Shown in pieces: positions 48,101 to 56,327 of a stretch of DNA of 64,000 bases (its first letter is position 1; every line of letters starts with the position of its first letter). Below the pieces are notes generated by a model, which saw nothing but the letters and a program-made list of their open reading frames with translations, was not told the origin of the DNA and ran no database searches. The DNA is from Lepturacanthus savala (lineage: Eukaryota > Chordata > Actinopteri > Scombriformes > Trichiuridae), in the NCBI GenBank assembly GCA_030544235.1, contig CM060468.1:5183758-5247757 (forward strand), written 5' to 3'. The translations under genes and the position numbers were made by a program.

Positions 48101-51100
48101 CATACCAGTGCTGTGTCCTAAATCACGTACTTCTGCACTTACGCTCAATATTTTAAGCACATAAATGCGTTCACACTGTGCAGTGTGCAAAAACATTTAC
48201 TTGGCGCATTCAGACTGAATTTTGGGTTGGATCGTTAGACACTTTTACCCCTCACAATCTTAGTGACGTAGCAGAAGATGGCAGAAGTTGCGTAGCGGCA
48301 GAAGCAGCAATAATGGAGGTAGATTATTTCTGATGGAGGAGCACTCATCAAAGCACTAAAAACATGCATACAACAACAGTAAAACACAATGCTTGTTTCG
48401 ATTGGCTGGCAAGTGTCAGTGATCAGGGCTCCAATGGTCGGTTGTTGTCTTTAAAAAATAGTAGAAAAAGAAGAAAAAGCTGTCGAGTCATTTCCAGTAA
48501 ATGTGCAGTGGCAGTGTTTGATTTGGAACAGCACTAAGTCATTGCTTAATCTCCTCCTCAAAACTAATATGTTGTACATGTGCCGGCTCCGGTAGGAAAG
48601 CAATTTTAAAATGACCAGATACTCACCACTAGCGTTAACATTGAGCACACTCACCACATAGATATATACATGTTTTCTTCATACAAGTTTGAAAATTTGA
48701 ATATACATTCACCAATTTTACATTTGAACAACTGTTGGTATCTCATATATATGTGTATATACTTTTGGGGTGTTTAAAGGTTACAATGGAGATCACATAC
48801 CAGTCACATTAAACCCTGCAGTTTGAACCCAGCCTAACTTTCATGTTTCACACACACATCAGTCTCTGTAACAAACCGCCTCTCTCTCCCTCAGCCGGTG
48901 CACAACGTGGGCTCCAGCGGTTACGGTAGCCACGGCAGCAACGGCTCCCACGAGCAACAGAAGAGCGTCAGCTCATCCAGCGAGAGCAACGGGAACTTCA
49001 CGGCAGGGAACATGACAGAAGAGACAGGCAAGGCCAAGCCTCCTAGGACATTCCAAGAGATCTGTAAGGGGGTCCACATGTTGAAGAACCAGGACTCCCA
49101 GGTCAGCCTGCGCTCCCCACCCCCTTCGCCCTCACCGTCTCAGTCCAAGCCTGAACAAAAGAAGACCCCTGACGGTGAGTTTGAATTAACATCGAATTAC
49201 AGCAAACTTGTGAACAGTACAAACTGTATGCTGTCAATCAAACACACAGACACATGTATATAAATGCACACATTCACTTTTGCATGGATGCAGCTCAGAA
49301 GAGTCCAGCGGTGCGTCTGAAGGACTCAGCACCCCCTCTGCAGGCCAGAGACTGTGCTGCAGCCAGCATGGAGGACTTCGCCTGCAAAGACCAGACTGTC
49401 TGCTCCTACCAGCAGATCAGCTGCCTCAACAGTGTCATCAGGTACATGTGTTTTGTTATGTCTGTGTGTTACATGGATGATAAAACAGAGATAAAAAAAA
49501 CCTTTATTGTTTCATTGTTTCAGACAAAAGGAGTCCATCAGCCCGTGCCTGTGTCTTTAAATTTTTACTGTAACCTACTGCACCTTTGCATTTTAACATC
49601 CTTTTTTATAACTATCACACTTTATGTTGTAAATGTTAATATATATTGCACTTTATCATCAAAGAAGTCTGCTACAATTAAGATCGTTATTTAATTTAAT
49701 GTAGTTGTTTATTTTATCAAGTTTTGTGACCTGTTGACCTCTTGGCCAGGTTACCCTTGGAAAAGAAATCTTGATCTCAATTGGTTTATTATTACCTGGT
49801 TAAAGTCTCCCTTAGGAGAAATTTGTTTTGGACACATGGACACAGGTGACAGTCCCATTCTAGCAAACATACAACATACGAACATACAACATAGGCATTG
49901 CACAATGTCCAACCAACCTTATCGCAAGAATTTCCACAGTAAACAGCACAAAGGCCCTAGAAAAATTATACAATATGAAAAATATTGCACATTCTCCACA
50001 CGGTTTAGAAAGAAGTTCAGTGCCACAATACCATGTTTATTATCACTAAATTCCACATATTGTACTTGAAGACACCATTCTACATTAGCTGACAGTCTGT
50101 TTACTCCGATAATGCTCTGATGAATTGAAATAATACAGATAATACAAAAAAAATAATGTCAGTTTATTATTATGCGTGATGAAAATAGAGTTATTGAATG
50201 TGGAGCAAAGCCTGTCTGTATATCAGGTTTCTACTTCCTTTGTTTTTAATGACAAGTCTCATGGCTAAAAAAATGTGCTTGTGTAAGAGTCTATTATTCA
50301 GTGCACACATGTGGTTGTGGAAATTTTAGAATAGCTCAAAAAAAAAATGAGGCTGAACAATGGTTGGTGTAGTTCTAACGTTATCTTTGCAGAAACACAC
50401 ACACACAATAATACACACCCACACTTACACAGTTCATCTCCTACTGTTCAATAGTTTGACTGATTGTGGAAGTATTGAAGATTTATACCTGTTGAGGTTG
50501 TCTGTCTTCTGCCTGAAGGCATCATCTCATACCCTTTACATAGGTGTTACTGCAGGACATGCGCATGCTCTCTGATTTACCTTTTTTTCTCTTCTGTTTT
50601 TTCTCAGGTACCTGGATAGCTGTAACATCCCCATTACGGTGAAGAGAAAGTACCAGTTCACCTCCAACACCACTTCTGCCAACTCCGACGATGACAAGAA
50701 GGGCTCGGAGGACGGCTTGCAAGTGTCTCCAGGCGCAAACGCAGGCATGCGCACATCATTTGTCAGTGCTCACACATGGGGTGTTTGATCTGTGGTCATC
50801 GGTTGCTAAAAGAGGATATCTCCTTTTCCCCATCCAGATCCTTTGATGCTAGATGCCCAGCCAGGGCTATCGAACATGAAAGCACTGAAGAAGCCTCCAT
50901 CCGGGGCAGCTGCCGTGGTGGGAGGCCCCCTGGCGCCCCTCACCCTGCCCAGCAAGGCCGAGAGCGTCATGTCCATCACTTCGCAGTGCAGCTACAGCAG
51001 CACCATCGTCCATGTGGGAGACAAGAAGCCTCAGCCAGAGTCCGGTGAGTTCTCGGTGAACGTCATGTTGAAACCTGCAGCGTAGGATGTCCTTCATCCT

Positions 51101-54100
51101 GACCATTGACAAACTGAACCATGTAATATTTACTGCTGTCACTTACCTGCAATTTTTTGGATGTGAATGGACACTTTTTAATTAATATTCTTACCTTACA
51201 ACTGAAGCAGTAGTACTTTATTATTAGGGCCCAAGTGGTGACTGCAAAGCAGTGGCAGAGCAGAGGCCTTATTGAATTTGCAAGGATTCTTCTTCTTTTT
51301 ATTATTGTTTTCCTTCAGTGAATTTAACTGCATTTTGGGGGGGCTGAAAATACCCCAAAACTCACAAATTTGGCATGGGCATCAGGCCTGGTGGAAAAAG
51401 TATATATTTTATATGTTTTGAATATGGGCATGGCAAAATGCCTCTGTAGCGCCCACGGAAATTCTTAAAAGAACAGCCCCTCCATGTACTTTCATGTAGA
51501 ATCGTTACAAACATGGACTAGATCATAAATTCCAACATAAATTCCATTAGACTTATTTTGGCCTTCAATCCATTTGACAGAGATTATCGAAGACGTGGCA
51601 GAGAGCCCGGCACCGCCACCTTTGCCCGTCAGCGTGGTGTCGCCGCCCAGCCAGGAGAAGGAGGCCTATAAGAGGCTGGGACTGACCAAGCAGGTGCTGG
51701 CAGCTCACACCCAGAAAGAAGAGCAGGCCTTCCTCACACGCTGCCGAGAGCTCCGCAACGCCATGACCTTCCAGAAGGACTGCATCACATATCTGCCCAA
51801 GCAGAGGGGGCCGACCAACGCTGAAGGTATGACACTTATATCTTTTCTTTAAGCACGGGGAGTATACAGGTGTAACAGCATAGGCTGCCAGCAACATACA
51901 ATTAAAAAACAAGGTTAAAAATGCCCCTGTATTTCCTAATTAAAAGTTTCATGCTATACCTGTTTCCATACTTGACTGCCCTCTAGTGTTTATGCAGCAT
52001 AATAAAATTTGTGATTATTTATTTAAAATAATTGTAGCCAGATATGTTCCTACAAGGTCTTAAAAGCACTGAATTTATGAATTTGGAAATAATAACTTAA
52101 AAAGACTTCGAAAATGTATTATTCGAATATTTGTACAGTGTGTACATCCACCGTATTACTACAGGAGAGCTTTTAGTAAAAGAATATTTGATATGGACAT
52201 TTTATACAGACTCATTTAATACAAATATAAATAAACAAAAAAGGTTTTTAAAAAACATGAATTTACCCTTTCCAGGTTCCTTAAAGAGGCTTCCTTAAAC
52301 CTAAAAAAAAAAAAAAAAAAAAAAAAAAACTTCTAACCTGTGTGACAGGTGTCCTTCTAGAATCATCCGGACAGCGAGGCGCTGCCAAACAGGGTGCTGC
52401 CAGGCCAGAGACCACTGCCAAGAAGGGAAGCCGCAACAGGAAGTCCAAGAAGCCGCGCATGAAGCATCCGGAGTCATCAGACAGTGCCGCGTCCAACCGC
52501 AAACCCCGGCCCCCGCTCCAGGGCCTCAACCAGACCTCGTGGTCCCCGTCAGAAGCGTCCCAGTCAGCTTTTAATGTGTCCTACCCGGCCATGGTGCCCA
52601 CGTACCAGCTCTACCCCCCAGCACCCGCCGCCCCAGCTCAGGCGCCCCGCCCCGACCCCTCCCTTTCCCTCTCCACGGGCTTCAGAGAGGTACAGAACAC
52701 ACAAGCCCCGCCCACTGCTACTCCATTCCCTGCCCCTATCGTTACACCCGTGGTGGCTCTGGTGCTCCCGAATTACCTCTTCCCCCAAATAGGACAATTG
52801 GGTCAGATAGGGCAGCTGGGGGCCGCTCCCAGACCCACGTTTTTCCCTGAGCAGACCCAGACCCAACCCGCATACACCACCCAGCAGCCTTTTCAGCCCC
52901 CGCAGCCGACCTACACCATGCAAACGCAACCTTCCTTCAGCGGCCAACAGCCGTTCCCCGTCCAGAGTGCCTTTCCCTCCCAGCAGCCTTTCCAGGCCGC
53001 TCAGACCCCCTTCACTGCCCAGCAGCCATTCCAGCCCACCCAGACCCCCTTCACAACCCAGCAGCCGTTCCAGGCCGCCCAGACCCCCTTCACCGCCCAG
53101 CAGCCCTTCACCACTCAGCCGTCCTTCCCTGTGCAGACTCAGTTCGTGCCTCAAGCCCCGTATCCAACCCAGCCCTTCCCTTACAGCCTGGCCTCCGAGC
53201 CCCCCAAAACCTCAGCCACGGAGCCCCGAGAGGGCGTGGCGTCCCGCTCCTCTACGCCAGGCTCCGGGGTGCAGGAGCCCGCCTCATCACCGTCGCTGTT
53301 CGAGTCACGGTGCAGCTCCCCCCTGCAGCTCAACCTGCTGAGCATGGAGGAGGGGCAGCGCTCCGTGGAACGCCAGGACAGCACAGCAACACCTGCCGGG
53401 GCTCAGGCCAGTGGCACGGCGGCGCCATCAGGAGCAGCAGGAGCCGTGGGGGAGAAGAGCGGAGATGCGGCCAAACCAGAAAATCGCCAAAAGGTGAGAC
53501 ACAAAGAACAGACTGACTGAGAAAGGCCGTATATCTGTTTAAACATCTTTAGAAGTTGATCAGAGTTCAGTAAGATTTAATATCTGAGACTGTTAGCACA
53601 TTGATATACACATCTTCCACATGAACACTGCAAATACTGAAAAATCTTAAAAATTAGATTAGATACGATTTTATTGATCCCTTTGATAGGTTTCCTCAGG
53701 GAAGAAAAATAAACTTATGACACAAACAGAGAGCAATATGTAAAAATCAGACATAGAGAAAAATACAATAAAAAAAAAAAACTAAATGAACATACATACC
53801 ATTGTTATTGTAAAAGTGCATGGTACAAGGTAGATAAGTAGATTATTGCACATGAAATGATTGTAAAAATAATCCAAAAATTGCACACAGTTATATATTA
53901 TGTATACATTATTATAAACATTATTATGAATTATACAAATATAATACACTTATAATAATAAAATTATAATAATTATAAGCTATAAATTAATCTATTCAAT
54001 AGAAACAGTATAAAATAAAATATCTAATATATATATAAAATATGCAAAGTTCAATATTGAATAGAATTGTCTTATTCCATTGGTAGATGTATCCTATTTC

Positions 54101-56327
54101 AAGTCTTTTTTTCTCATTTTAATGACACAAGACTAACAAACCAAGAAAATTCAAATAGGCTAAATCAGGGGTGGGCAACTCTGGTCCTGGTGAGCCACTG
54201 TGGGTGCAGGTTTTTGTTTCAACCAAGCAGGAACACACCTGATTCTACTAATCAACCATTAGGGTCCTTGCTATGGAGCTTCATTAGTAGAATCAGGTGT
54301 GTTCCTGCTTGGTTGGAACAAAAACCTGCACCCACAGTGGCTCTTCAGGACCAGAGTTGCCCACACCTGGGCTAAATTATCTACCAATGGAATAAGATAA
54401 ATCTACTTAATATTAGCCTAATTGTACCAAACACAAGCTATTTTCACCTGATAAAATGTCAGTTTTTGCAGTGAAACCCACTGCAGCGCGTGGCTTCATC
54501 TCTGATGTCTTGCCACCCTGTGTTTTCAGGTGGAGTCTCCAGGAGACGGAGCCCACAGCGACGGCAACTCCTCGTCCTGCGATCTGCTGGACATCCTGCT
54601 GCAAGAGCAGGAGGACTCCCACTCCGGCACCGGGTCAGCCACCTCTGGCTCTATGGGCTCAGGATCTGGCTCAGGCTGCAACGGGTGCGGAGCCTCAGGC
54701 AGCAGAACGGGTCAGTAGAAAAACATTCAGGCTTGACGAGAGTTTTATTTCCTTTCTCTTAACTTGGGTTTTTGATTGATTTGATGTAATAATTACACTT
54801 TTTTTCTTAGTATTTGAGTGTGGGAAACACTGGATTCCCTATTTACTCTTTTATTTGACACACAATGCACAAGCAATGACTTCCCTTTGACTGTTGCTCT
54901 GTCTCTCTAAATCTCCATACAGCGAGCAGCAACTCCAGCAAGTATTTCGGCAGCATCGACTCAGTCGAACACGACACGAAGGCCAAAGCCAAGACGAGAA
55001 GTGAAGGAGACTGTGAAGGTGGCCAGTCGCAGTCCAAAGTCTCAGCACAAGGGGAGGGAGAGCTTTTTATCAAATATGTGCTCCAGGAGCCCCTCTGGCT
55101 GCTGATGGCCAACGCTGACGACAAGGTCATGATGACTTACCAGATGCCATCCAGGTGAGTCTATGACTCAAATTATTCTGGCATTTGGATTTTCCTTATT
55201 TATACTGTTGCAGTGAAAATTTGTTCACATGTATATGCACGATTGAAACTACATATGGACAAATATACAAATATGTCAGTGTGGGTGAACTGTAATCTAT
55301 GTCTCCCACAGGGACATTCAGAAGGTCCTGCGAGAAGACAAAGAGCGGCTGAGGCAGATGCAGAAGAACCAGCCTCACTTCACCTCAGACCAGCGACGAG
55401 AGCTAGTGGAGGAACACCCCTGGATGAGGAGGGGGGGTCTACCTTCAACTATCAATGTGAAGGTCAGAACCACACACACACACACACATTATGTCCCACA
55501 CTTAACAGGTGAAAATATCTTGTTTTTGGTACAATTAGTCCAGTATTAAGTCGAAATATCTTATTCCACTGGCAGATATTTCATTTTTTATTTCATTTTT
55601 TCTTTATTCTTCATTTTAGTCAATATAATCTTTTTTTTTAATTTTTTAGGCTTGTTTTCTTAAAACAAGACCAAATTGACCCAAATCAGGGAGAAAAAAA
55701 GTTGAAATTAGCTGAATTATCTGCCAGTGAAATAAGATAACTACTCAATTTTGGATTCACATTTAAGTTTCTATATTTACCTCAAAAGACCTTTTATAGC
55801 GTTTTTTTTTATCAGTATTTCTTCTGTTATAAGTTTGATAACCAGACCTTCACCTCTATTATGATAGAAGCGCTAGATATGATGCAGTTTACTGTTTTAT
55901 TATATGTAATCATTTATTACTTTCATCTCCAAATGATGATAGTGTGTACTTACACATTGGATAGCATTACTACAGTAGTATAAGTGTTTGTCAAAGAAGT
56001 GTGTCATATTTAAAGATGTGTAATACTGTCTGCAGCAAAGTCTTTACTGCTTGAACCAGGAAGAAAAACGGGATCTTGAGGCTATAGCTGCAGAAACAGT
56101 TACCATGTGTCCATCTGTGTGTTTAGGAGTGTTTGTACTGCAAGGACGCCGCGGCCATCAAGGAGGACCTGCCGGACATGGACATGGGCGAGATGGGCGA
56201 GGCTCTGGGACCAGAGAACCAGAACTCTCCTGGCCAATCAGAGGAGACACAGGCCGAAGCGGACTCTGGCTCCTGTGCACATCCCACCAGCAGGGGGATA
56301 CACTCAACCATTCACGGACCCTCCTGA
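38806..56327 (+). CDS. per1: Period circadian protein, PER1-like, whole coding span (21 coding exons)
   Basis: PERIOD proteins bind CRY and casein kinase 1 and, in the nucleus, repress CLOCK:BMAL1. Joined exons give 1487 residues (human PER1 about 1290). Order: Ser/Gly-rich N-terminus (1-140), basic helix-like QKELFKTLKELKKHL, PAS-A (about 190-310), PAS-B (about 363-480), CK1-binding segments including the phospho-cluster KAESVMSITSQCSYSS (741-756) and AHTQKEEQAFLTRCREL, a Gln/Pro-rich region with tandem repeats (about 900-1160), and the CRY-binding tail with IKYVLQEPLWLLMANAD and ECLYCKD. PER1 over PER2 is favoured by NGKDSAL, SPSPPSSS, VTPVVALVLPNYLFP, SRCSSPLQLNLL and SGTGSATSGSMGSG. However, GSSGYGSHGSNGSHE and GGLPSTINVKECLYC recall PER2. 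Which teleost copy (a or b) is unresolved. All phases agree; one intron appears to be GC-AG. Confidence 0.92.
39126..40998 (+). other. per1: per1 intron after coding exon 1
   Basis: A 1.9-kb intron. Around 39440-39600 lie TTTAGTC-rich words of a degenerate repeat also seen near 56860-57480. No coding signal. Confidence 0.8.
40999..41091 (+). CDS. per1: per1 coding exon 2 (aa 107-138)
   Basis: Encodes SSNSHSPSPPSSSNAFSLV and SSEQDNPSTSGC, almost identical to the PER1 block. Confidence 0.94.
41396..41550 (+). CDS. per1: per1 coding exon 3 (aa 138-190)
   Basis: Encodes SEQSAKAKTQKELFKTLKEL and KGKSSTVNTLKYALRCVKQV, the helical stretch ahead of PAS-A. Confidence 0.95.
41721..42172. mobile_element. 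452-bp foldback element with terminal inverted repeats
   Basis: Left end TGTAGCAGCCGATAATATAA and the reverse complement of the right end, TGTAGCAGCTGATAATGTAA, agree at 18 of 20 positions. The interior is filled with TAATGTAATAA-like words in both orientations. TGCCT flanks both sides (41716-41720 and 42173-42177). No coding capacity. The family is not recognised. Confidence 0.75.
42048..42095 (+). repeat. Retroposon-type tail inside the foldback element
   Basis: GATAAGATAAACCTTTATTT followed by GTCCCACAGTGGGGAAATTG is the stereotyped end of a repeat widespread in fish. A relative lies near 53658-53705. Confidence 0.6.
42348..42469 (+). CDS. per1: per1 coding exon 4 (aa 190-230)
   Basis: Encodes NEEYYQMLMTNDSQPPG and YTIEEINSITSEYTLKST leading into PAS-A. 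Donor ACT|GTAGGT. Confidence 0.93.
42470..43090 (+). other. per1: per1 intron after coding exon 4
   Basis: A 621-bp intron; nothing recognised. Confidence 0.85.
43091..43292 (+). CDS. per1: per1 coding exon 5 (aa 231-298)
   Basis: PAS-A core: DIFAVAVSLITGKIVYISDQ, AASILNCQREVFNNAKFVEF and YRLPSWSMCTGA. Confidence 0.96.
43553..43868. mobile_element. Palindromic element, copy 1
   Basis: Left arm GGTGAAAATCTCTTGTTTTT and GGTACAATTAGTCCAATATT is mirrored at the right by AATATTAGACTAATTATACC and ATCATCACCTG. The right end is TTTTCATTTTGCAGTG. Related copies occur at 44740, 53626 and 55507. No coding capacity. Confidence 0.75.
44740..45025. mobile_element. Palindromic element, copy 2
   Basis: Same arms as copy 1, more diverged: AGGTGAAAATATC at the left, TTTGACTAATTGTACCAAAA at the right. 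Limits approximate. Confidence 0.65.
45175..45226 (+). CDS. per1: per1 coding exon 6 (aa 298-315)
   Basis: A 52-bp exon encoding ESSPTECMQEKSFFCRIS, between PAS-A and PAS-B. Confidence 0.92.
45227..46220 (+). other. per1: per1 intron after coding exon 6
   Basis: A 994-bp AT-rich intron; nothing recognised. Confidence 0.8.
46221..46363 (+). CDS. per1: per1 coding exon 7 (aa 315-363)
   Basis: Encodes YYPFRMTPYLMKVQDAELA and CCLLLAERMHSGYEA; CCLLL is the LxxLL-like motif conserved in PER proteins. Confidence 0.95.
46364..47077 (+). other. per1: per1 intron after coding exon 7
   Basis: A 714-bp AT-rich intron; nothing recognised. Confidence 0.8.
47078..47156 (+). CDS. per1: per1 coding exon 8 (aa 363-389)
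   Basis: Start of PAS-B: PRIPTDKRIFTTTHTPNCVF and QDVDER. Confidence 0.95.
47379..47485 (+). CDS. per1: per1 coding exon 9 (aa 389-425)
   Basis: PAS-B: AVPLLGYLPQDLIGTPVLL and MHPSDRPLMLAVHRK. Confidence 0.96.
47671..47824 (+). CDS. per1: per1 coding exon 10 (aa 425-476)
   Basis: PAS-B/PAC: FAGQPFDHSSIRFCARNGEY and SWSSFVNPWSRKVSFVIGRH. RFCARNGEY favours PER1. Confidence 0.96.
47983..48091 (+). CDS. per1: per1 coding exon 11 (aa 476-512)
   Basis: Encodes GPVNEDVFAAPAFHGGK and IQEISEQIHRLLLQ, the helix after PAS-B. Confidence 0.95.
48092..48894 (+). other. per1: per1 intron after coding exon 11
   Basis: An 803-bp intron; nothing recognised. Confidence 0.8.
48895..49174 (+). CDS. per1: per1 coding exon 12 (aa 513-606)
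   Basis: Encodes VHNVGSSGYGSHGSNGSHE, a Ser-rich run, FQEICKGVHMLKNQ and a proline/serine string SPPPSPSPSQSKPE. The FQ.ICK.VH block is PER1-like. Confidence 0.93.
49294..49441 (+). CDS. per1: per1 coding exon 13 (aa 606-655)
   Basis: Encodes FACKDQTVCSYQQISCLNSV, part of the CK1-binding region. Confidence 0.94.
49442..50607 (+). other. per1: per1 intron after coding exon 13
   Basis: A 1.2-kb intron. About 49736-49806 is a repeat tail (see next entry), and a CA tract lies near 50395-50408. Confidence 0.8.
49736..49806 (+). repeat. Retroposon-type tail, common in fish
   Basis: CTCTTGGCCAGGTTACCCTT, AAATCTTGATCTCAATTGG and TTACCTGGTTAAA occur in the stereotyped order of a tail shared by many teleost repeats. 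Confidence 0.55.
50608..50744 (+). CDS. per1: per1 coding exon 14 (aa 655-701)
   Basis: Encodes YLDSCNIPITVKRKYQFTSN, then TTSANSDDDKKGSEDG and SPGANA. TTSANSDDD recalls PER1 TTSSASDDD. The end is set at 50744 because only a GC donor (CAG|GCATGC) gives the phase needed to join the next exon with a plausible intron. Confidence 0.8.
50838..51044 (+). CDS. per1: per1 coding exon 15 (aa 701-770)
   Basis: Carries VVGGPLAPLTLPSKAESV and the CK1 phospho-cluster SVMSITSQCSYSSTIVHVGD. Ser743 corresponds to the site mutated in human familial advanced sleep phase (PER2 S662), followed by Ser746, 749, 752 and 755 at three-residue steps. Confidence 0.95.
51045..51580 (+). other. per1: per1 intron after coding exon 15
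   Basis: A 536-bp intron mostly occupied by the repeat at 51226-51530. Confidence 0.8.
51226..51530 (+). mobile_element. Degraded common teleost element
   Basis: Begins TAGGGCCCAAGTGGTGACTG and continues CCTTATTGAATTTGCAAGGA, TTCTTCTTTTTATTATTG, GGGGGGCTGAAAATACCCC and CTCACAAATTTGGCA. That is the order of a widespread teleost repeat starting AGGGCCCGAGCACC. The right limit is approximate. Confidence 0.6.
51581..51826 (+). CDS. per1: per1 coding exon 16 (aa 770-852)
   Basis: Encodes LGLTKQVLAAHTQKEEQAFL and TRCRELRNAMTF, the second CK1-binding segment of PER proteins. Confidence 0.94.
51827..52348 (+). other. per1: per1 intron after coding exon 16
   Basis: A 522-bp intron ending with an A-run of about 27 bases (52303-52329) only 20 bp before the acceptor. 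This A-run lies where a branch point and pyrimidine tract are expected. Confidence 0.85.
52349..53493 (+). CDS. per1: per1 coding exon 17 (aa 852-1233)
   Basis: The largest exon (1145 bp), typical of PER genes. It starts with a basic stretch (KKGSRNRKSKKPRMKH, a likely nuclear localisation signal). VTPVVALVLPNYLFP follows, then a Gln/Pro/Phe-rich array of 39-bp units (52882-53118) and SRCSSPLQLNLLSMEEG. The array makes the protein longer than mammalian PER1. Confidence 0.95.
52882..53118 (+). repeat. per1: In-frame 39-bp minisatellite in the period coding exon
   Basis: Three adjacent 39-bp units (52981-53019, 53020-53058, 53059-53097) read QQPFQ(A/P)(A/T)QTPFT(A/T). A partial fourth starts at 53098. 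A diverged 39-bp unit at 52882-52920 and a 36-bp one at 52945-52980 flank them. The unit length is a multiple of three, so gains and losses keep the frame. Confidence 0.93.
53658..53705 (+). repeat. Retroposon-type tail
   Basis: AGATTAGATACGATTTTATT followed by GATCCCTTTGATAGGTTTCC, a stereotyped fish repeat end related to 42048-42095. Confidence 0.55.
54166..54369. mobile_element. hAT-like miniature element, copy D, nested
   Basis: A 204-bp copy with ends CAGGGGTGGGCAAC and GTTGCCCACACCTG and a perfect 8-bp target duplication GGCTAAAT (54158-54165 and 54370-54377). The duplicated bases belong to the older palindromic element, so this insertion is younger. Confidence 0.93.
54530..54710 (+). 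CDS. per1: per1 coding exon 18 (aa 1234-1294)
   Basis: Encodes CDLLDILLQEQEDSHSGTGS and ATSGSMGSGSGSGC; both blocks match PER1 (SDLLELLLQED.RSGTGSAASGSLGSG). Donor G|GTCAGT. Confidence 0.92.
54923..55154 (+). CDS. per1: per1 coding exon 19 (aa 1294-1371)
   Basis: Encodes SSKYFGSIDSVEHDTKAKAK and the start of the CRY-binding domain, FIKYVLQEPLWLLMANADDK. Confidence 0.95.
55312..55462 (+). CDS. per1: per1 coding exon 20 (aa 1371-1421)
   Basis: CRY-binding domain: VLREDKERLRQMQKNQPHFT, SDQRRELVEEHPWM and GGLPSTINVK. Confidence 0.95.
55463..56126 (+). other. per1: per1 intron after coding exon 20
   Basis: A 664-bp intron with a CA tract near 55472-55489 and palindromic element copy 4 (55507-55746). 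Confidence 0.85.
55507..55746. mobile_element. Palindromic element, copy 4
   Basis: Left arm AGGTGAAAATATCTTGTTTT then GGTACAATTAGTCCAGTATT; right arm ATTATCTGCCAGTGAAATAA. The outer right end seems lost. Confidence 0.65.
56127..56327 (+). CDS. per1: per1 coding exon 21 (aa 1422-1487, stop)
   Basis: Starts ECLYCKDAA, the Cys pair that in mammalian PER2 joins a zinc site shared with CRY. An acidic tail follows (DLPDMDMGEMGEALG). TGA at 56325-56327. Confidence 0.93.
   Translation, partial: ECLYCKDAAAIKEDLPDMDMGEMGEALGPENQNSPGQSEETQAEADSGSCAHPTSRGIHSTIHGPS

Larger units (their letters stand above)
53626..54473. mobile_element. Palindromic element, copy 3, interrupted by later insertions
   Basis: Starts CACTGCAAATACTG and ends TTTTTGCAGTG, with arms like the copies at 43553 and 44740 (ATCTACCAATGGAATAAGAT, TAGCCTAATTGTACCAAACA). 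It is split by a repeat tail plus AT-rich sequence (about 53655-54055) and by a hAT-like miniature element (54166-54369). Confidence 0.75.
53494..54529 (+). other. per1: per1 intron after coding exon 17
   Basis: A 1.0-kb intron almost wholly made of the nested elements described at 53626-54473. Confidence 0.85.

Noticed and set aside
52564..53154. Minus-strand frame of 196 codons opposite period coding exon 17
   Set aside because: Shadow of the repeat-rich coding exon; its Leu/Gly pattern mirrors the 39-bp units.
38806..56327. Identification as per2
   Set aside because: First suggested by the CK1 cluster and C-terminal tail, but NGKDSAL, SPSPPSSS, VALVLPNYLFP and SGTGSA blocks are specific to PER1.
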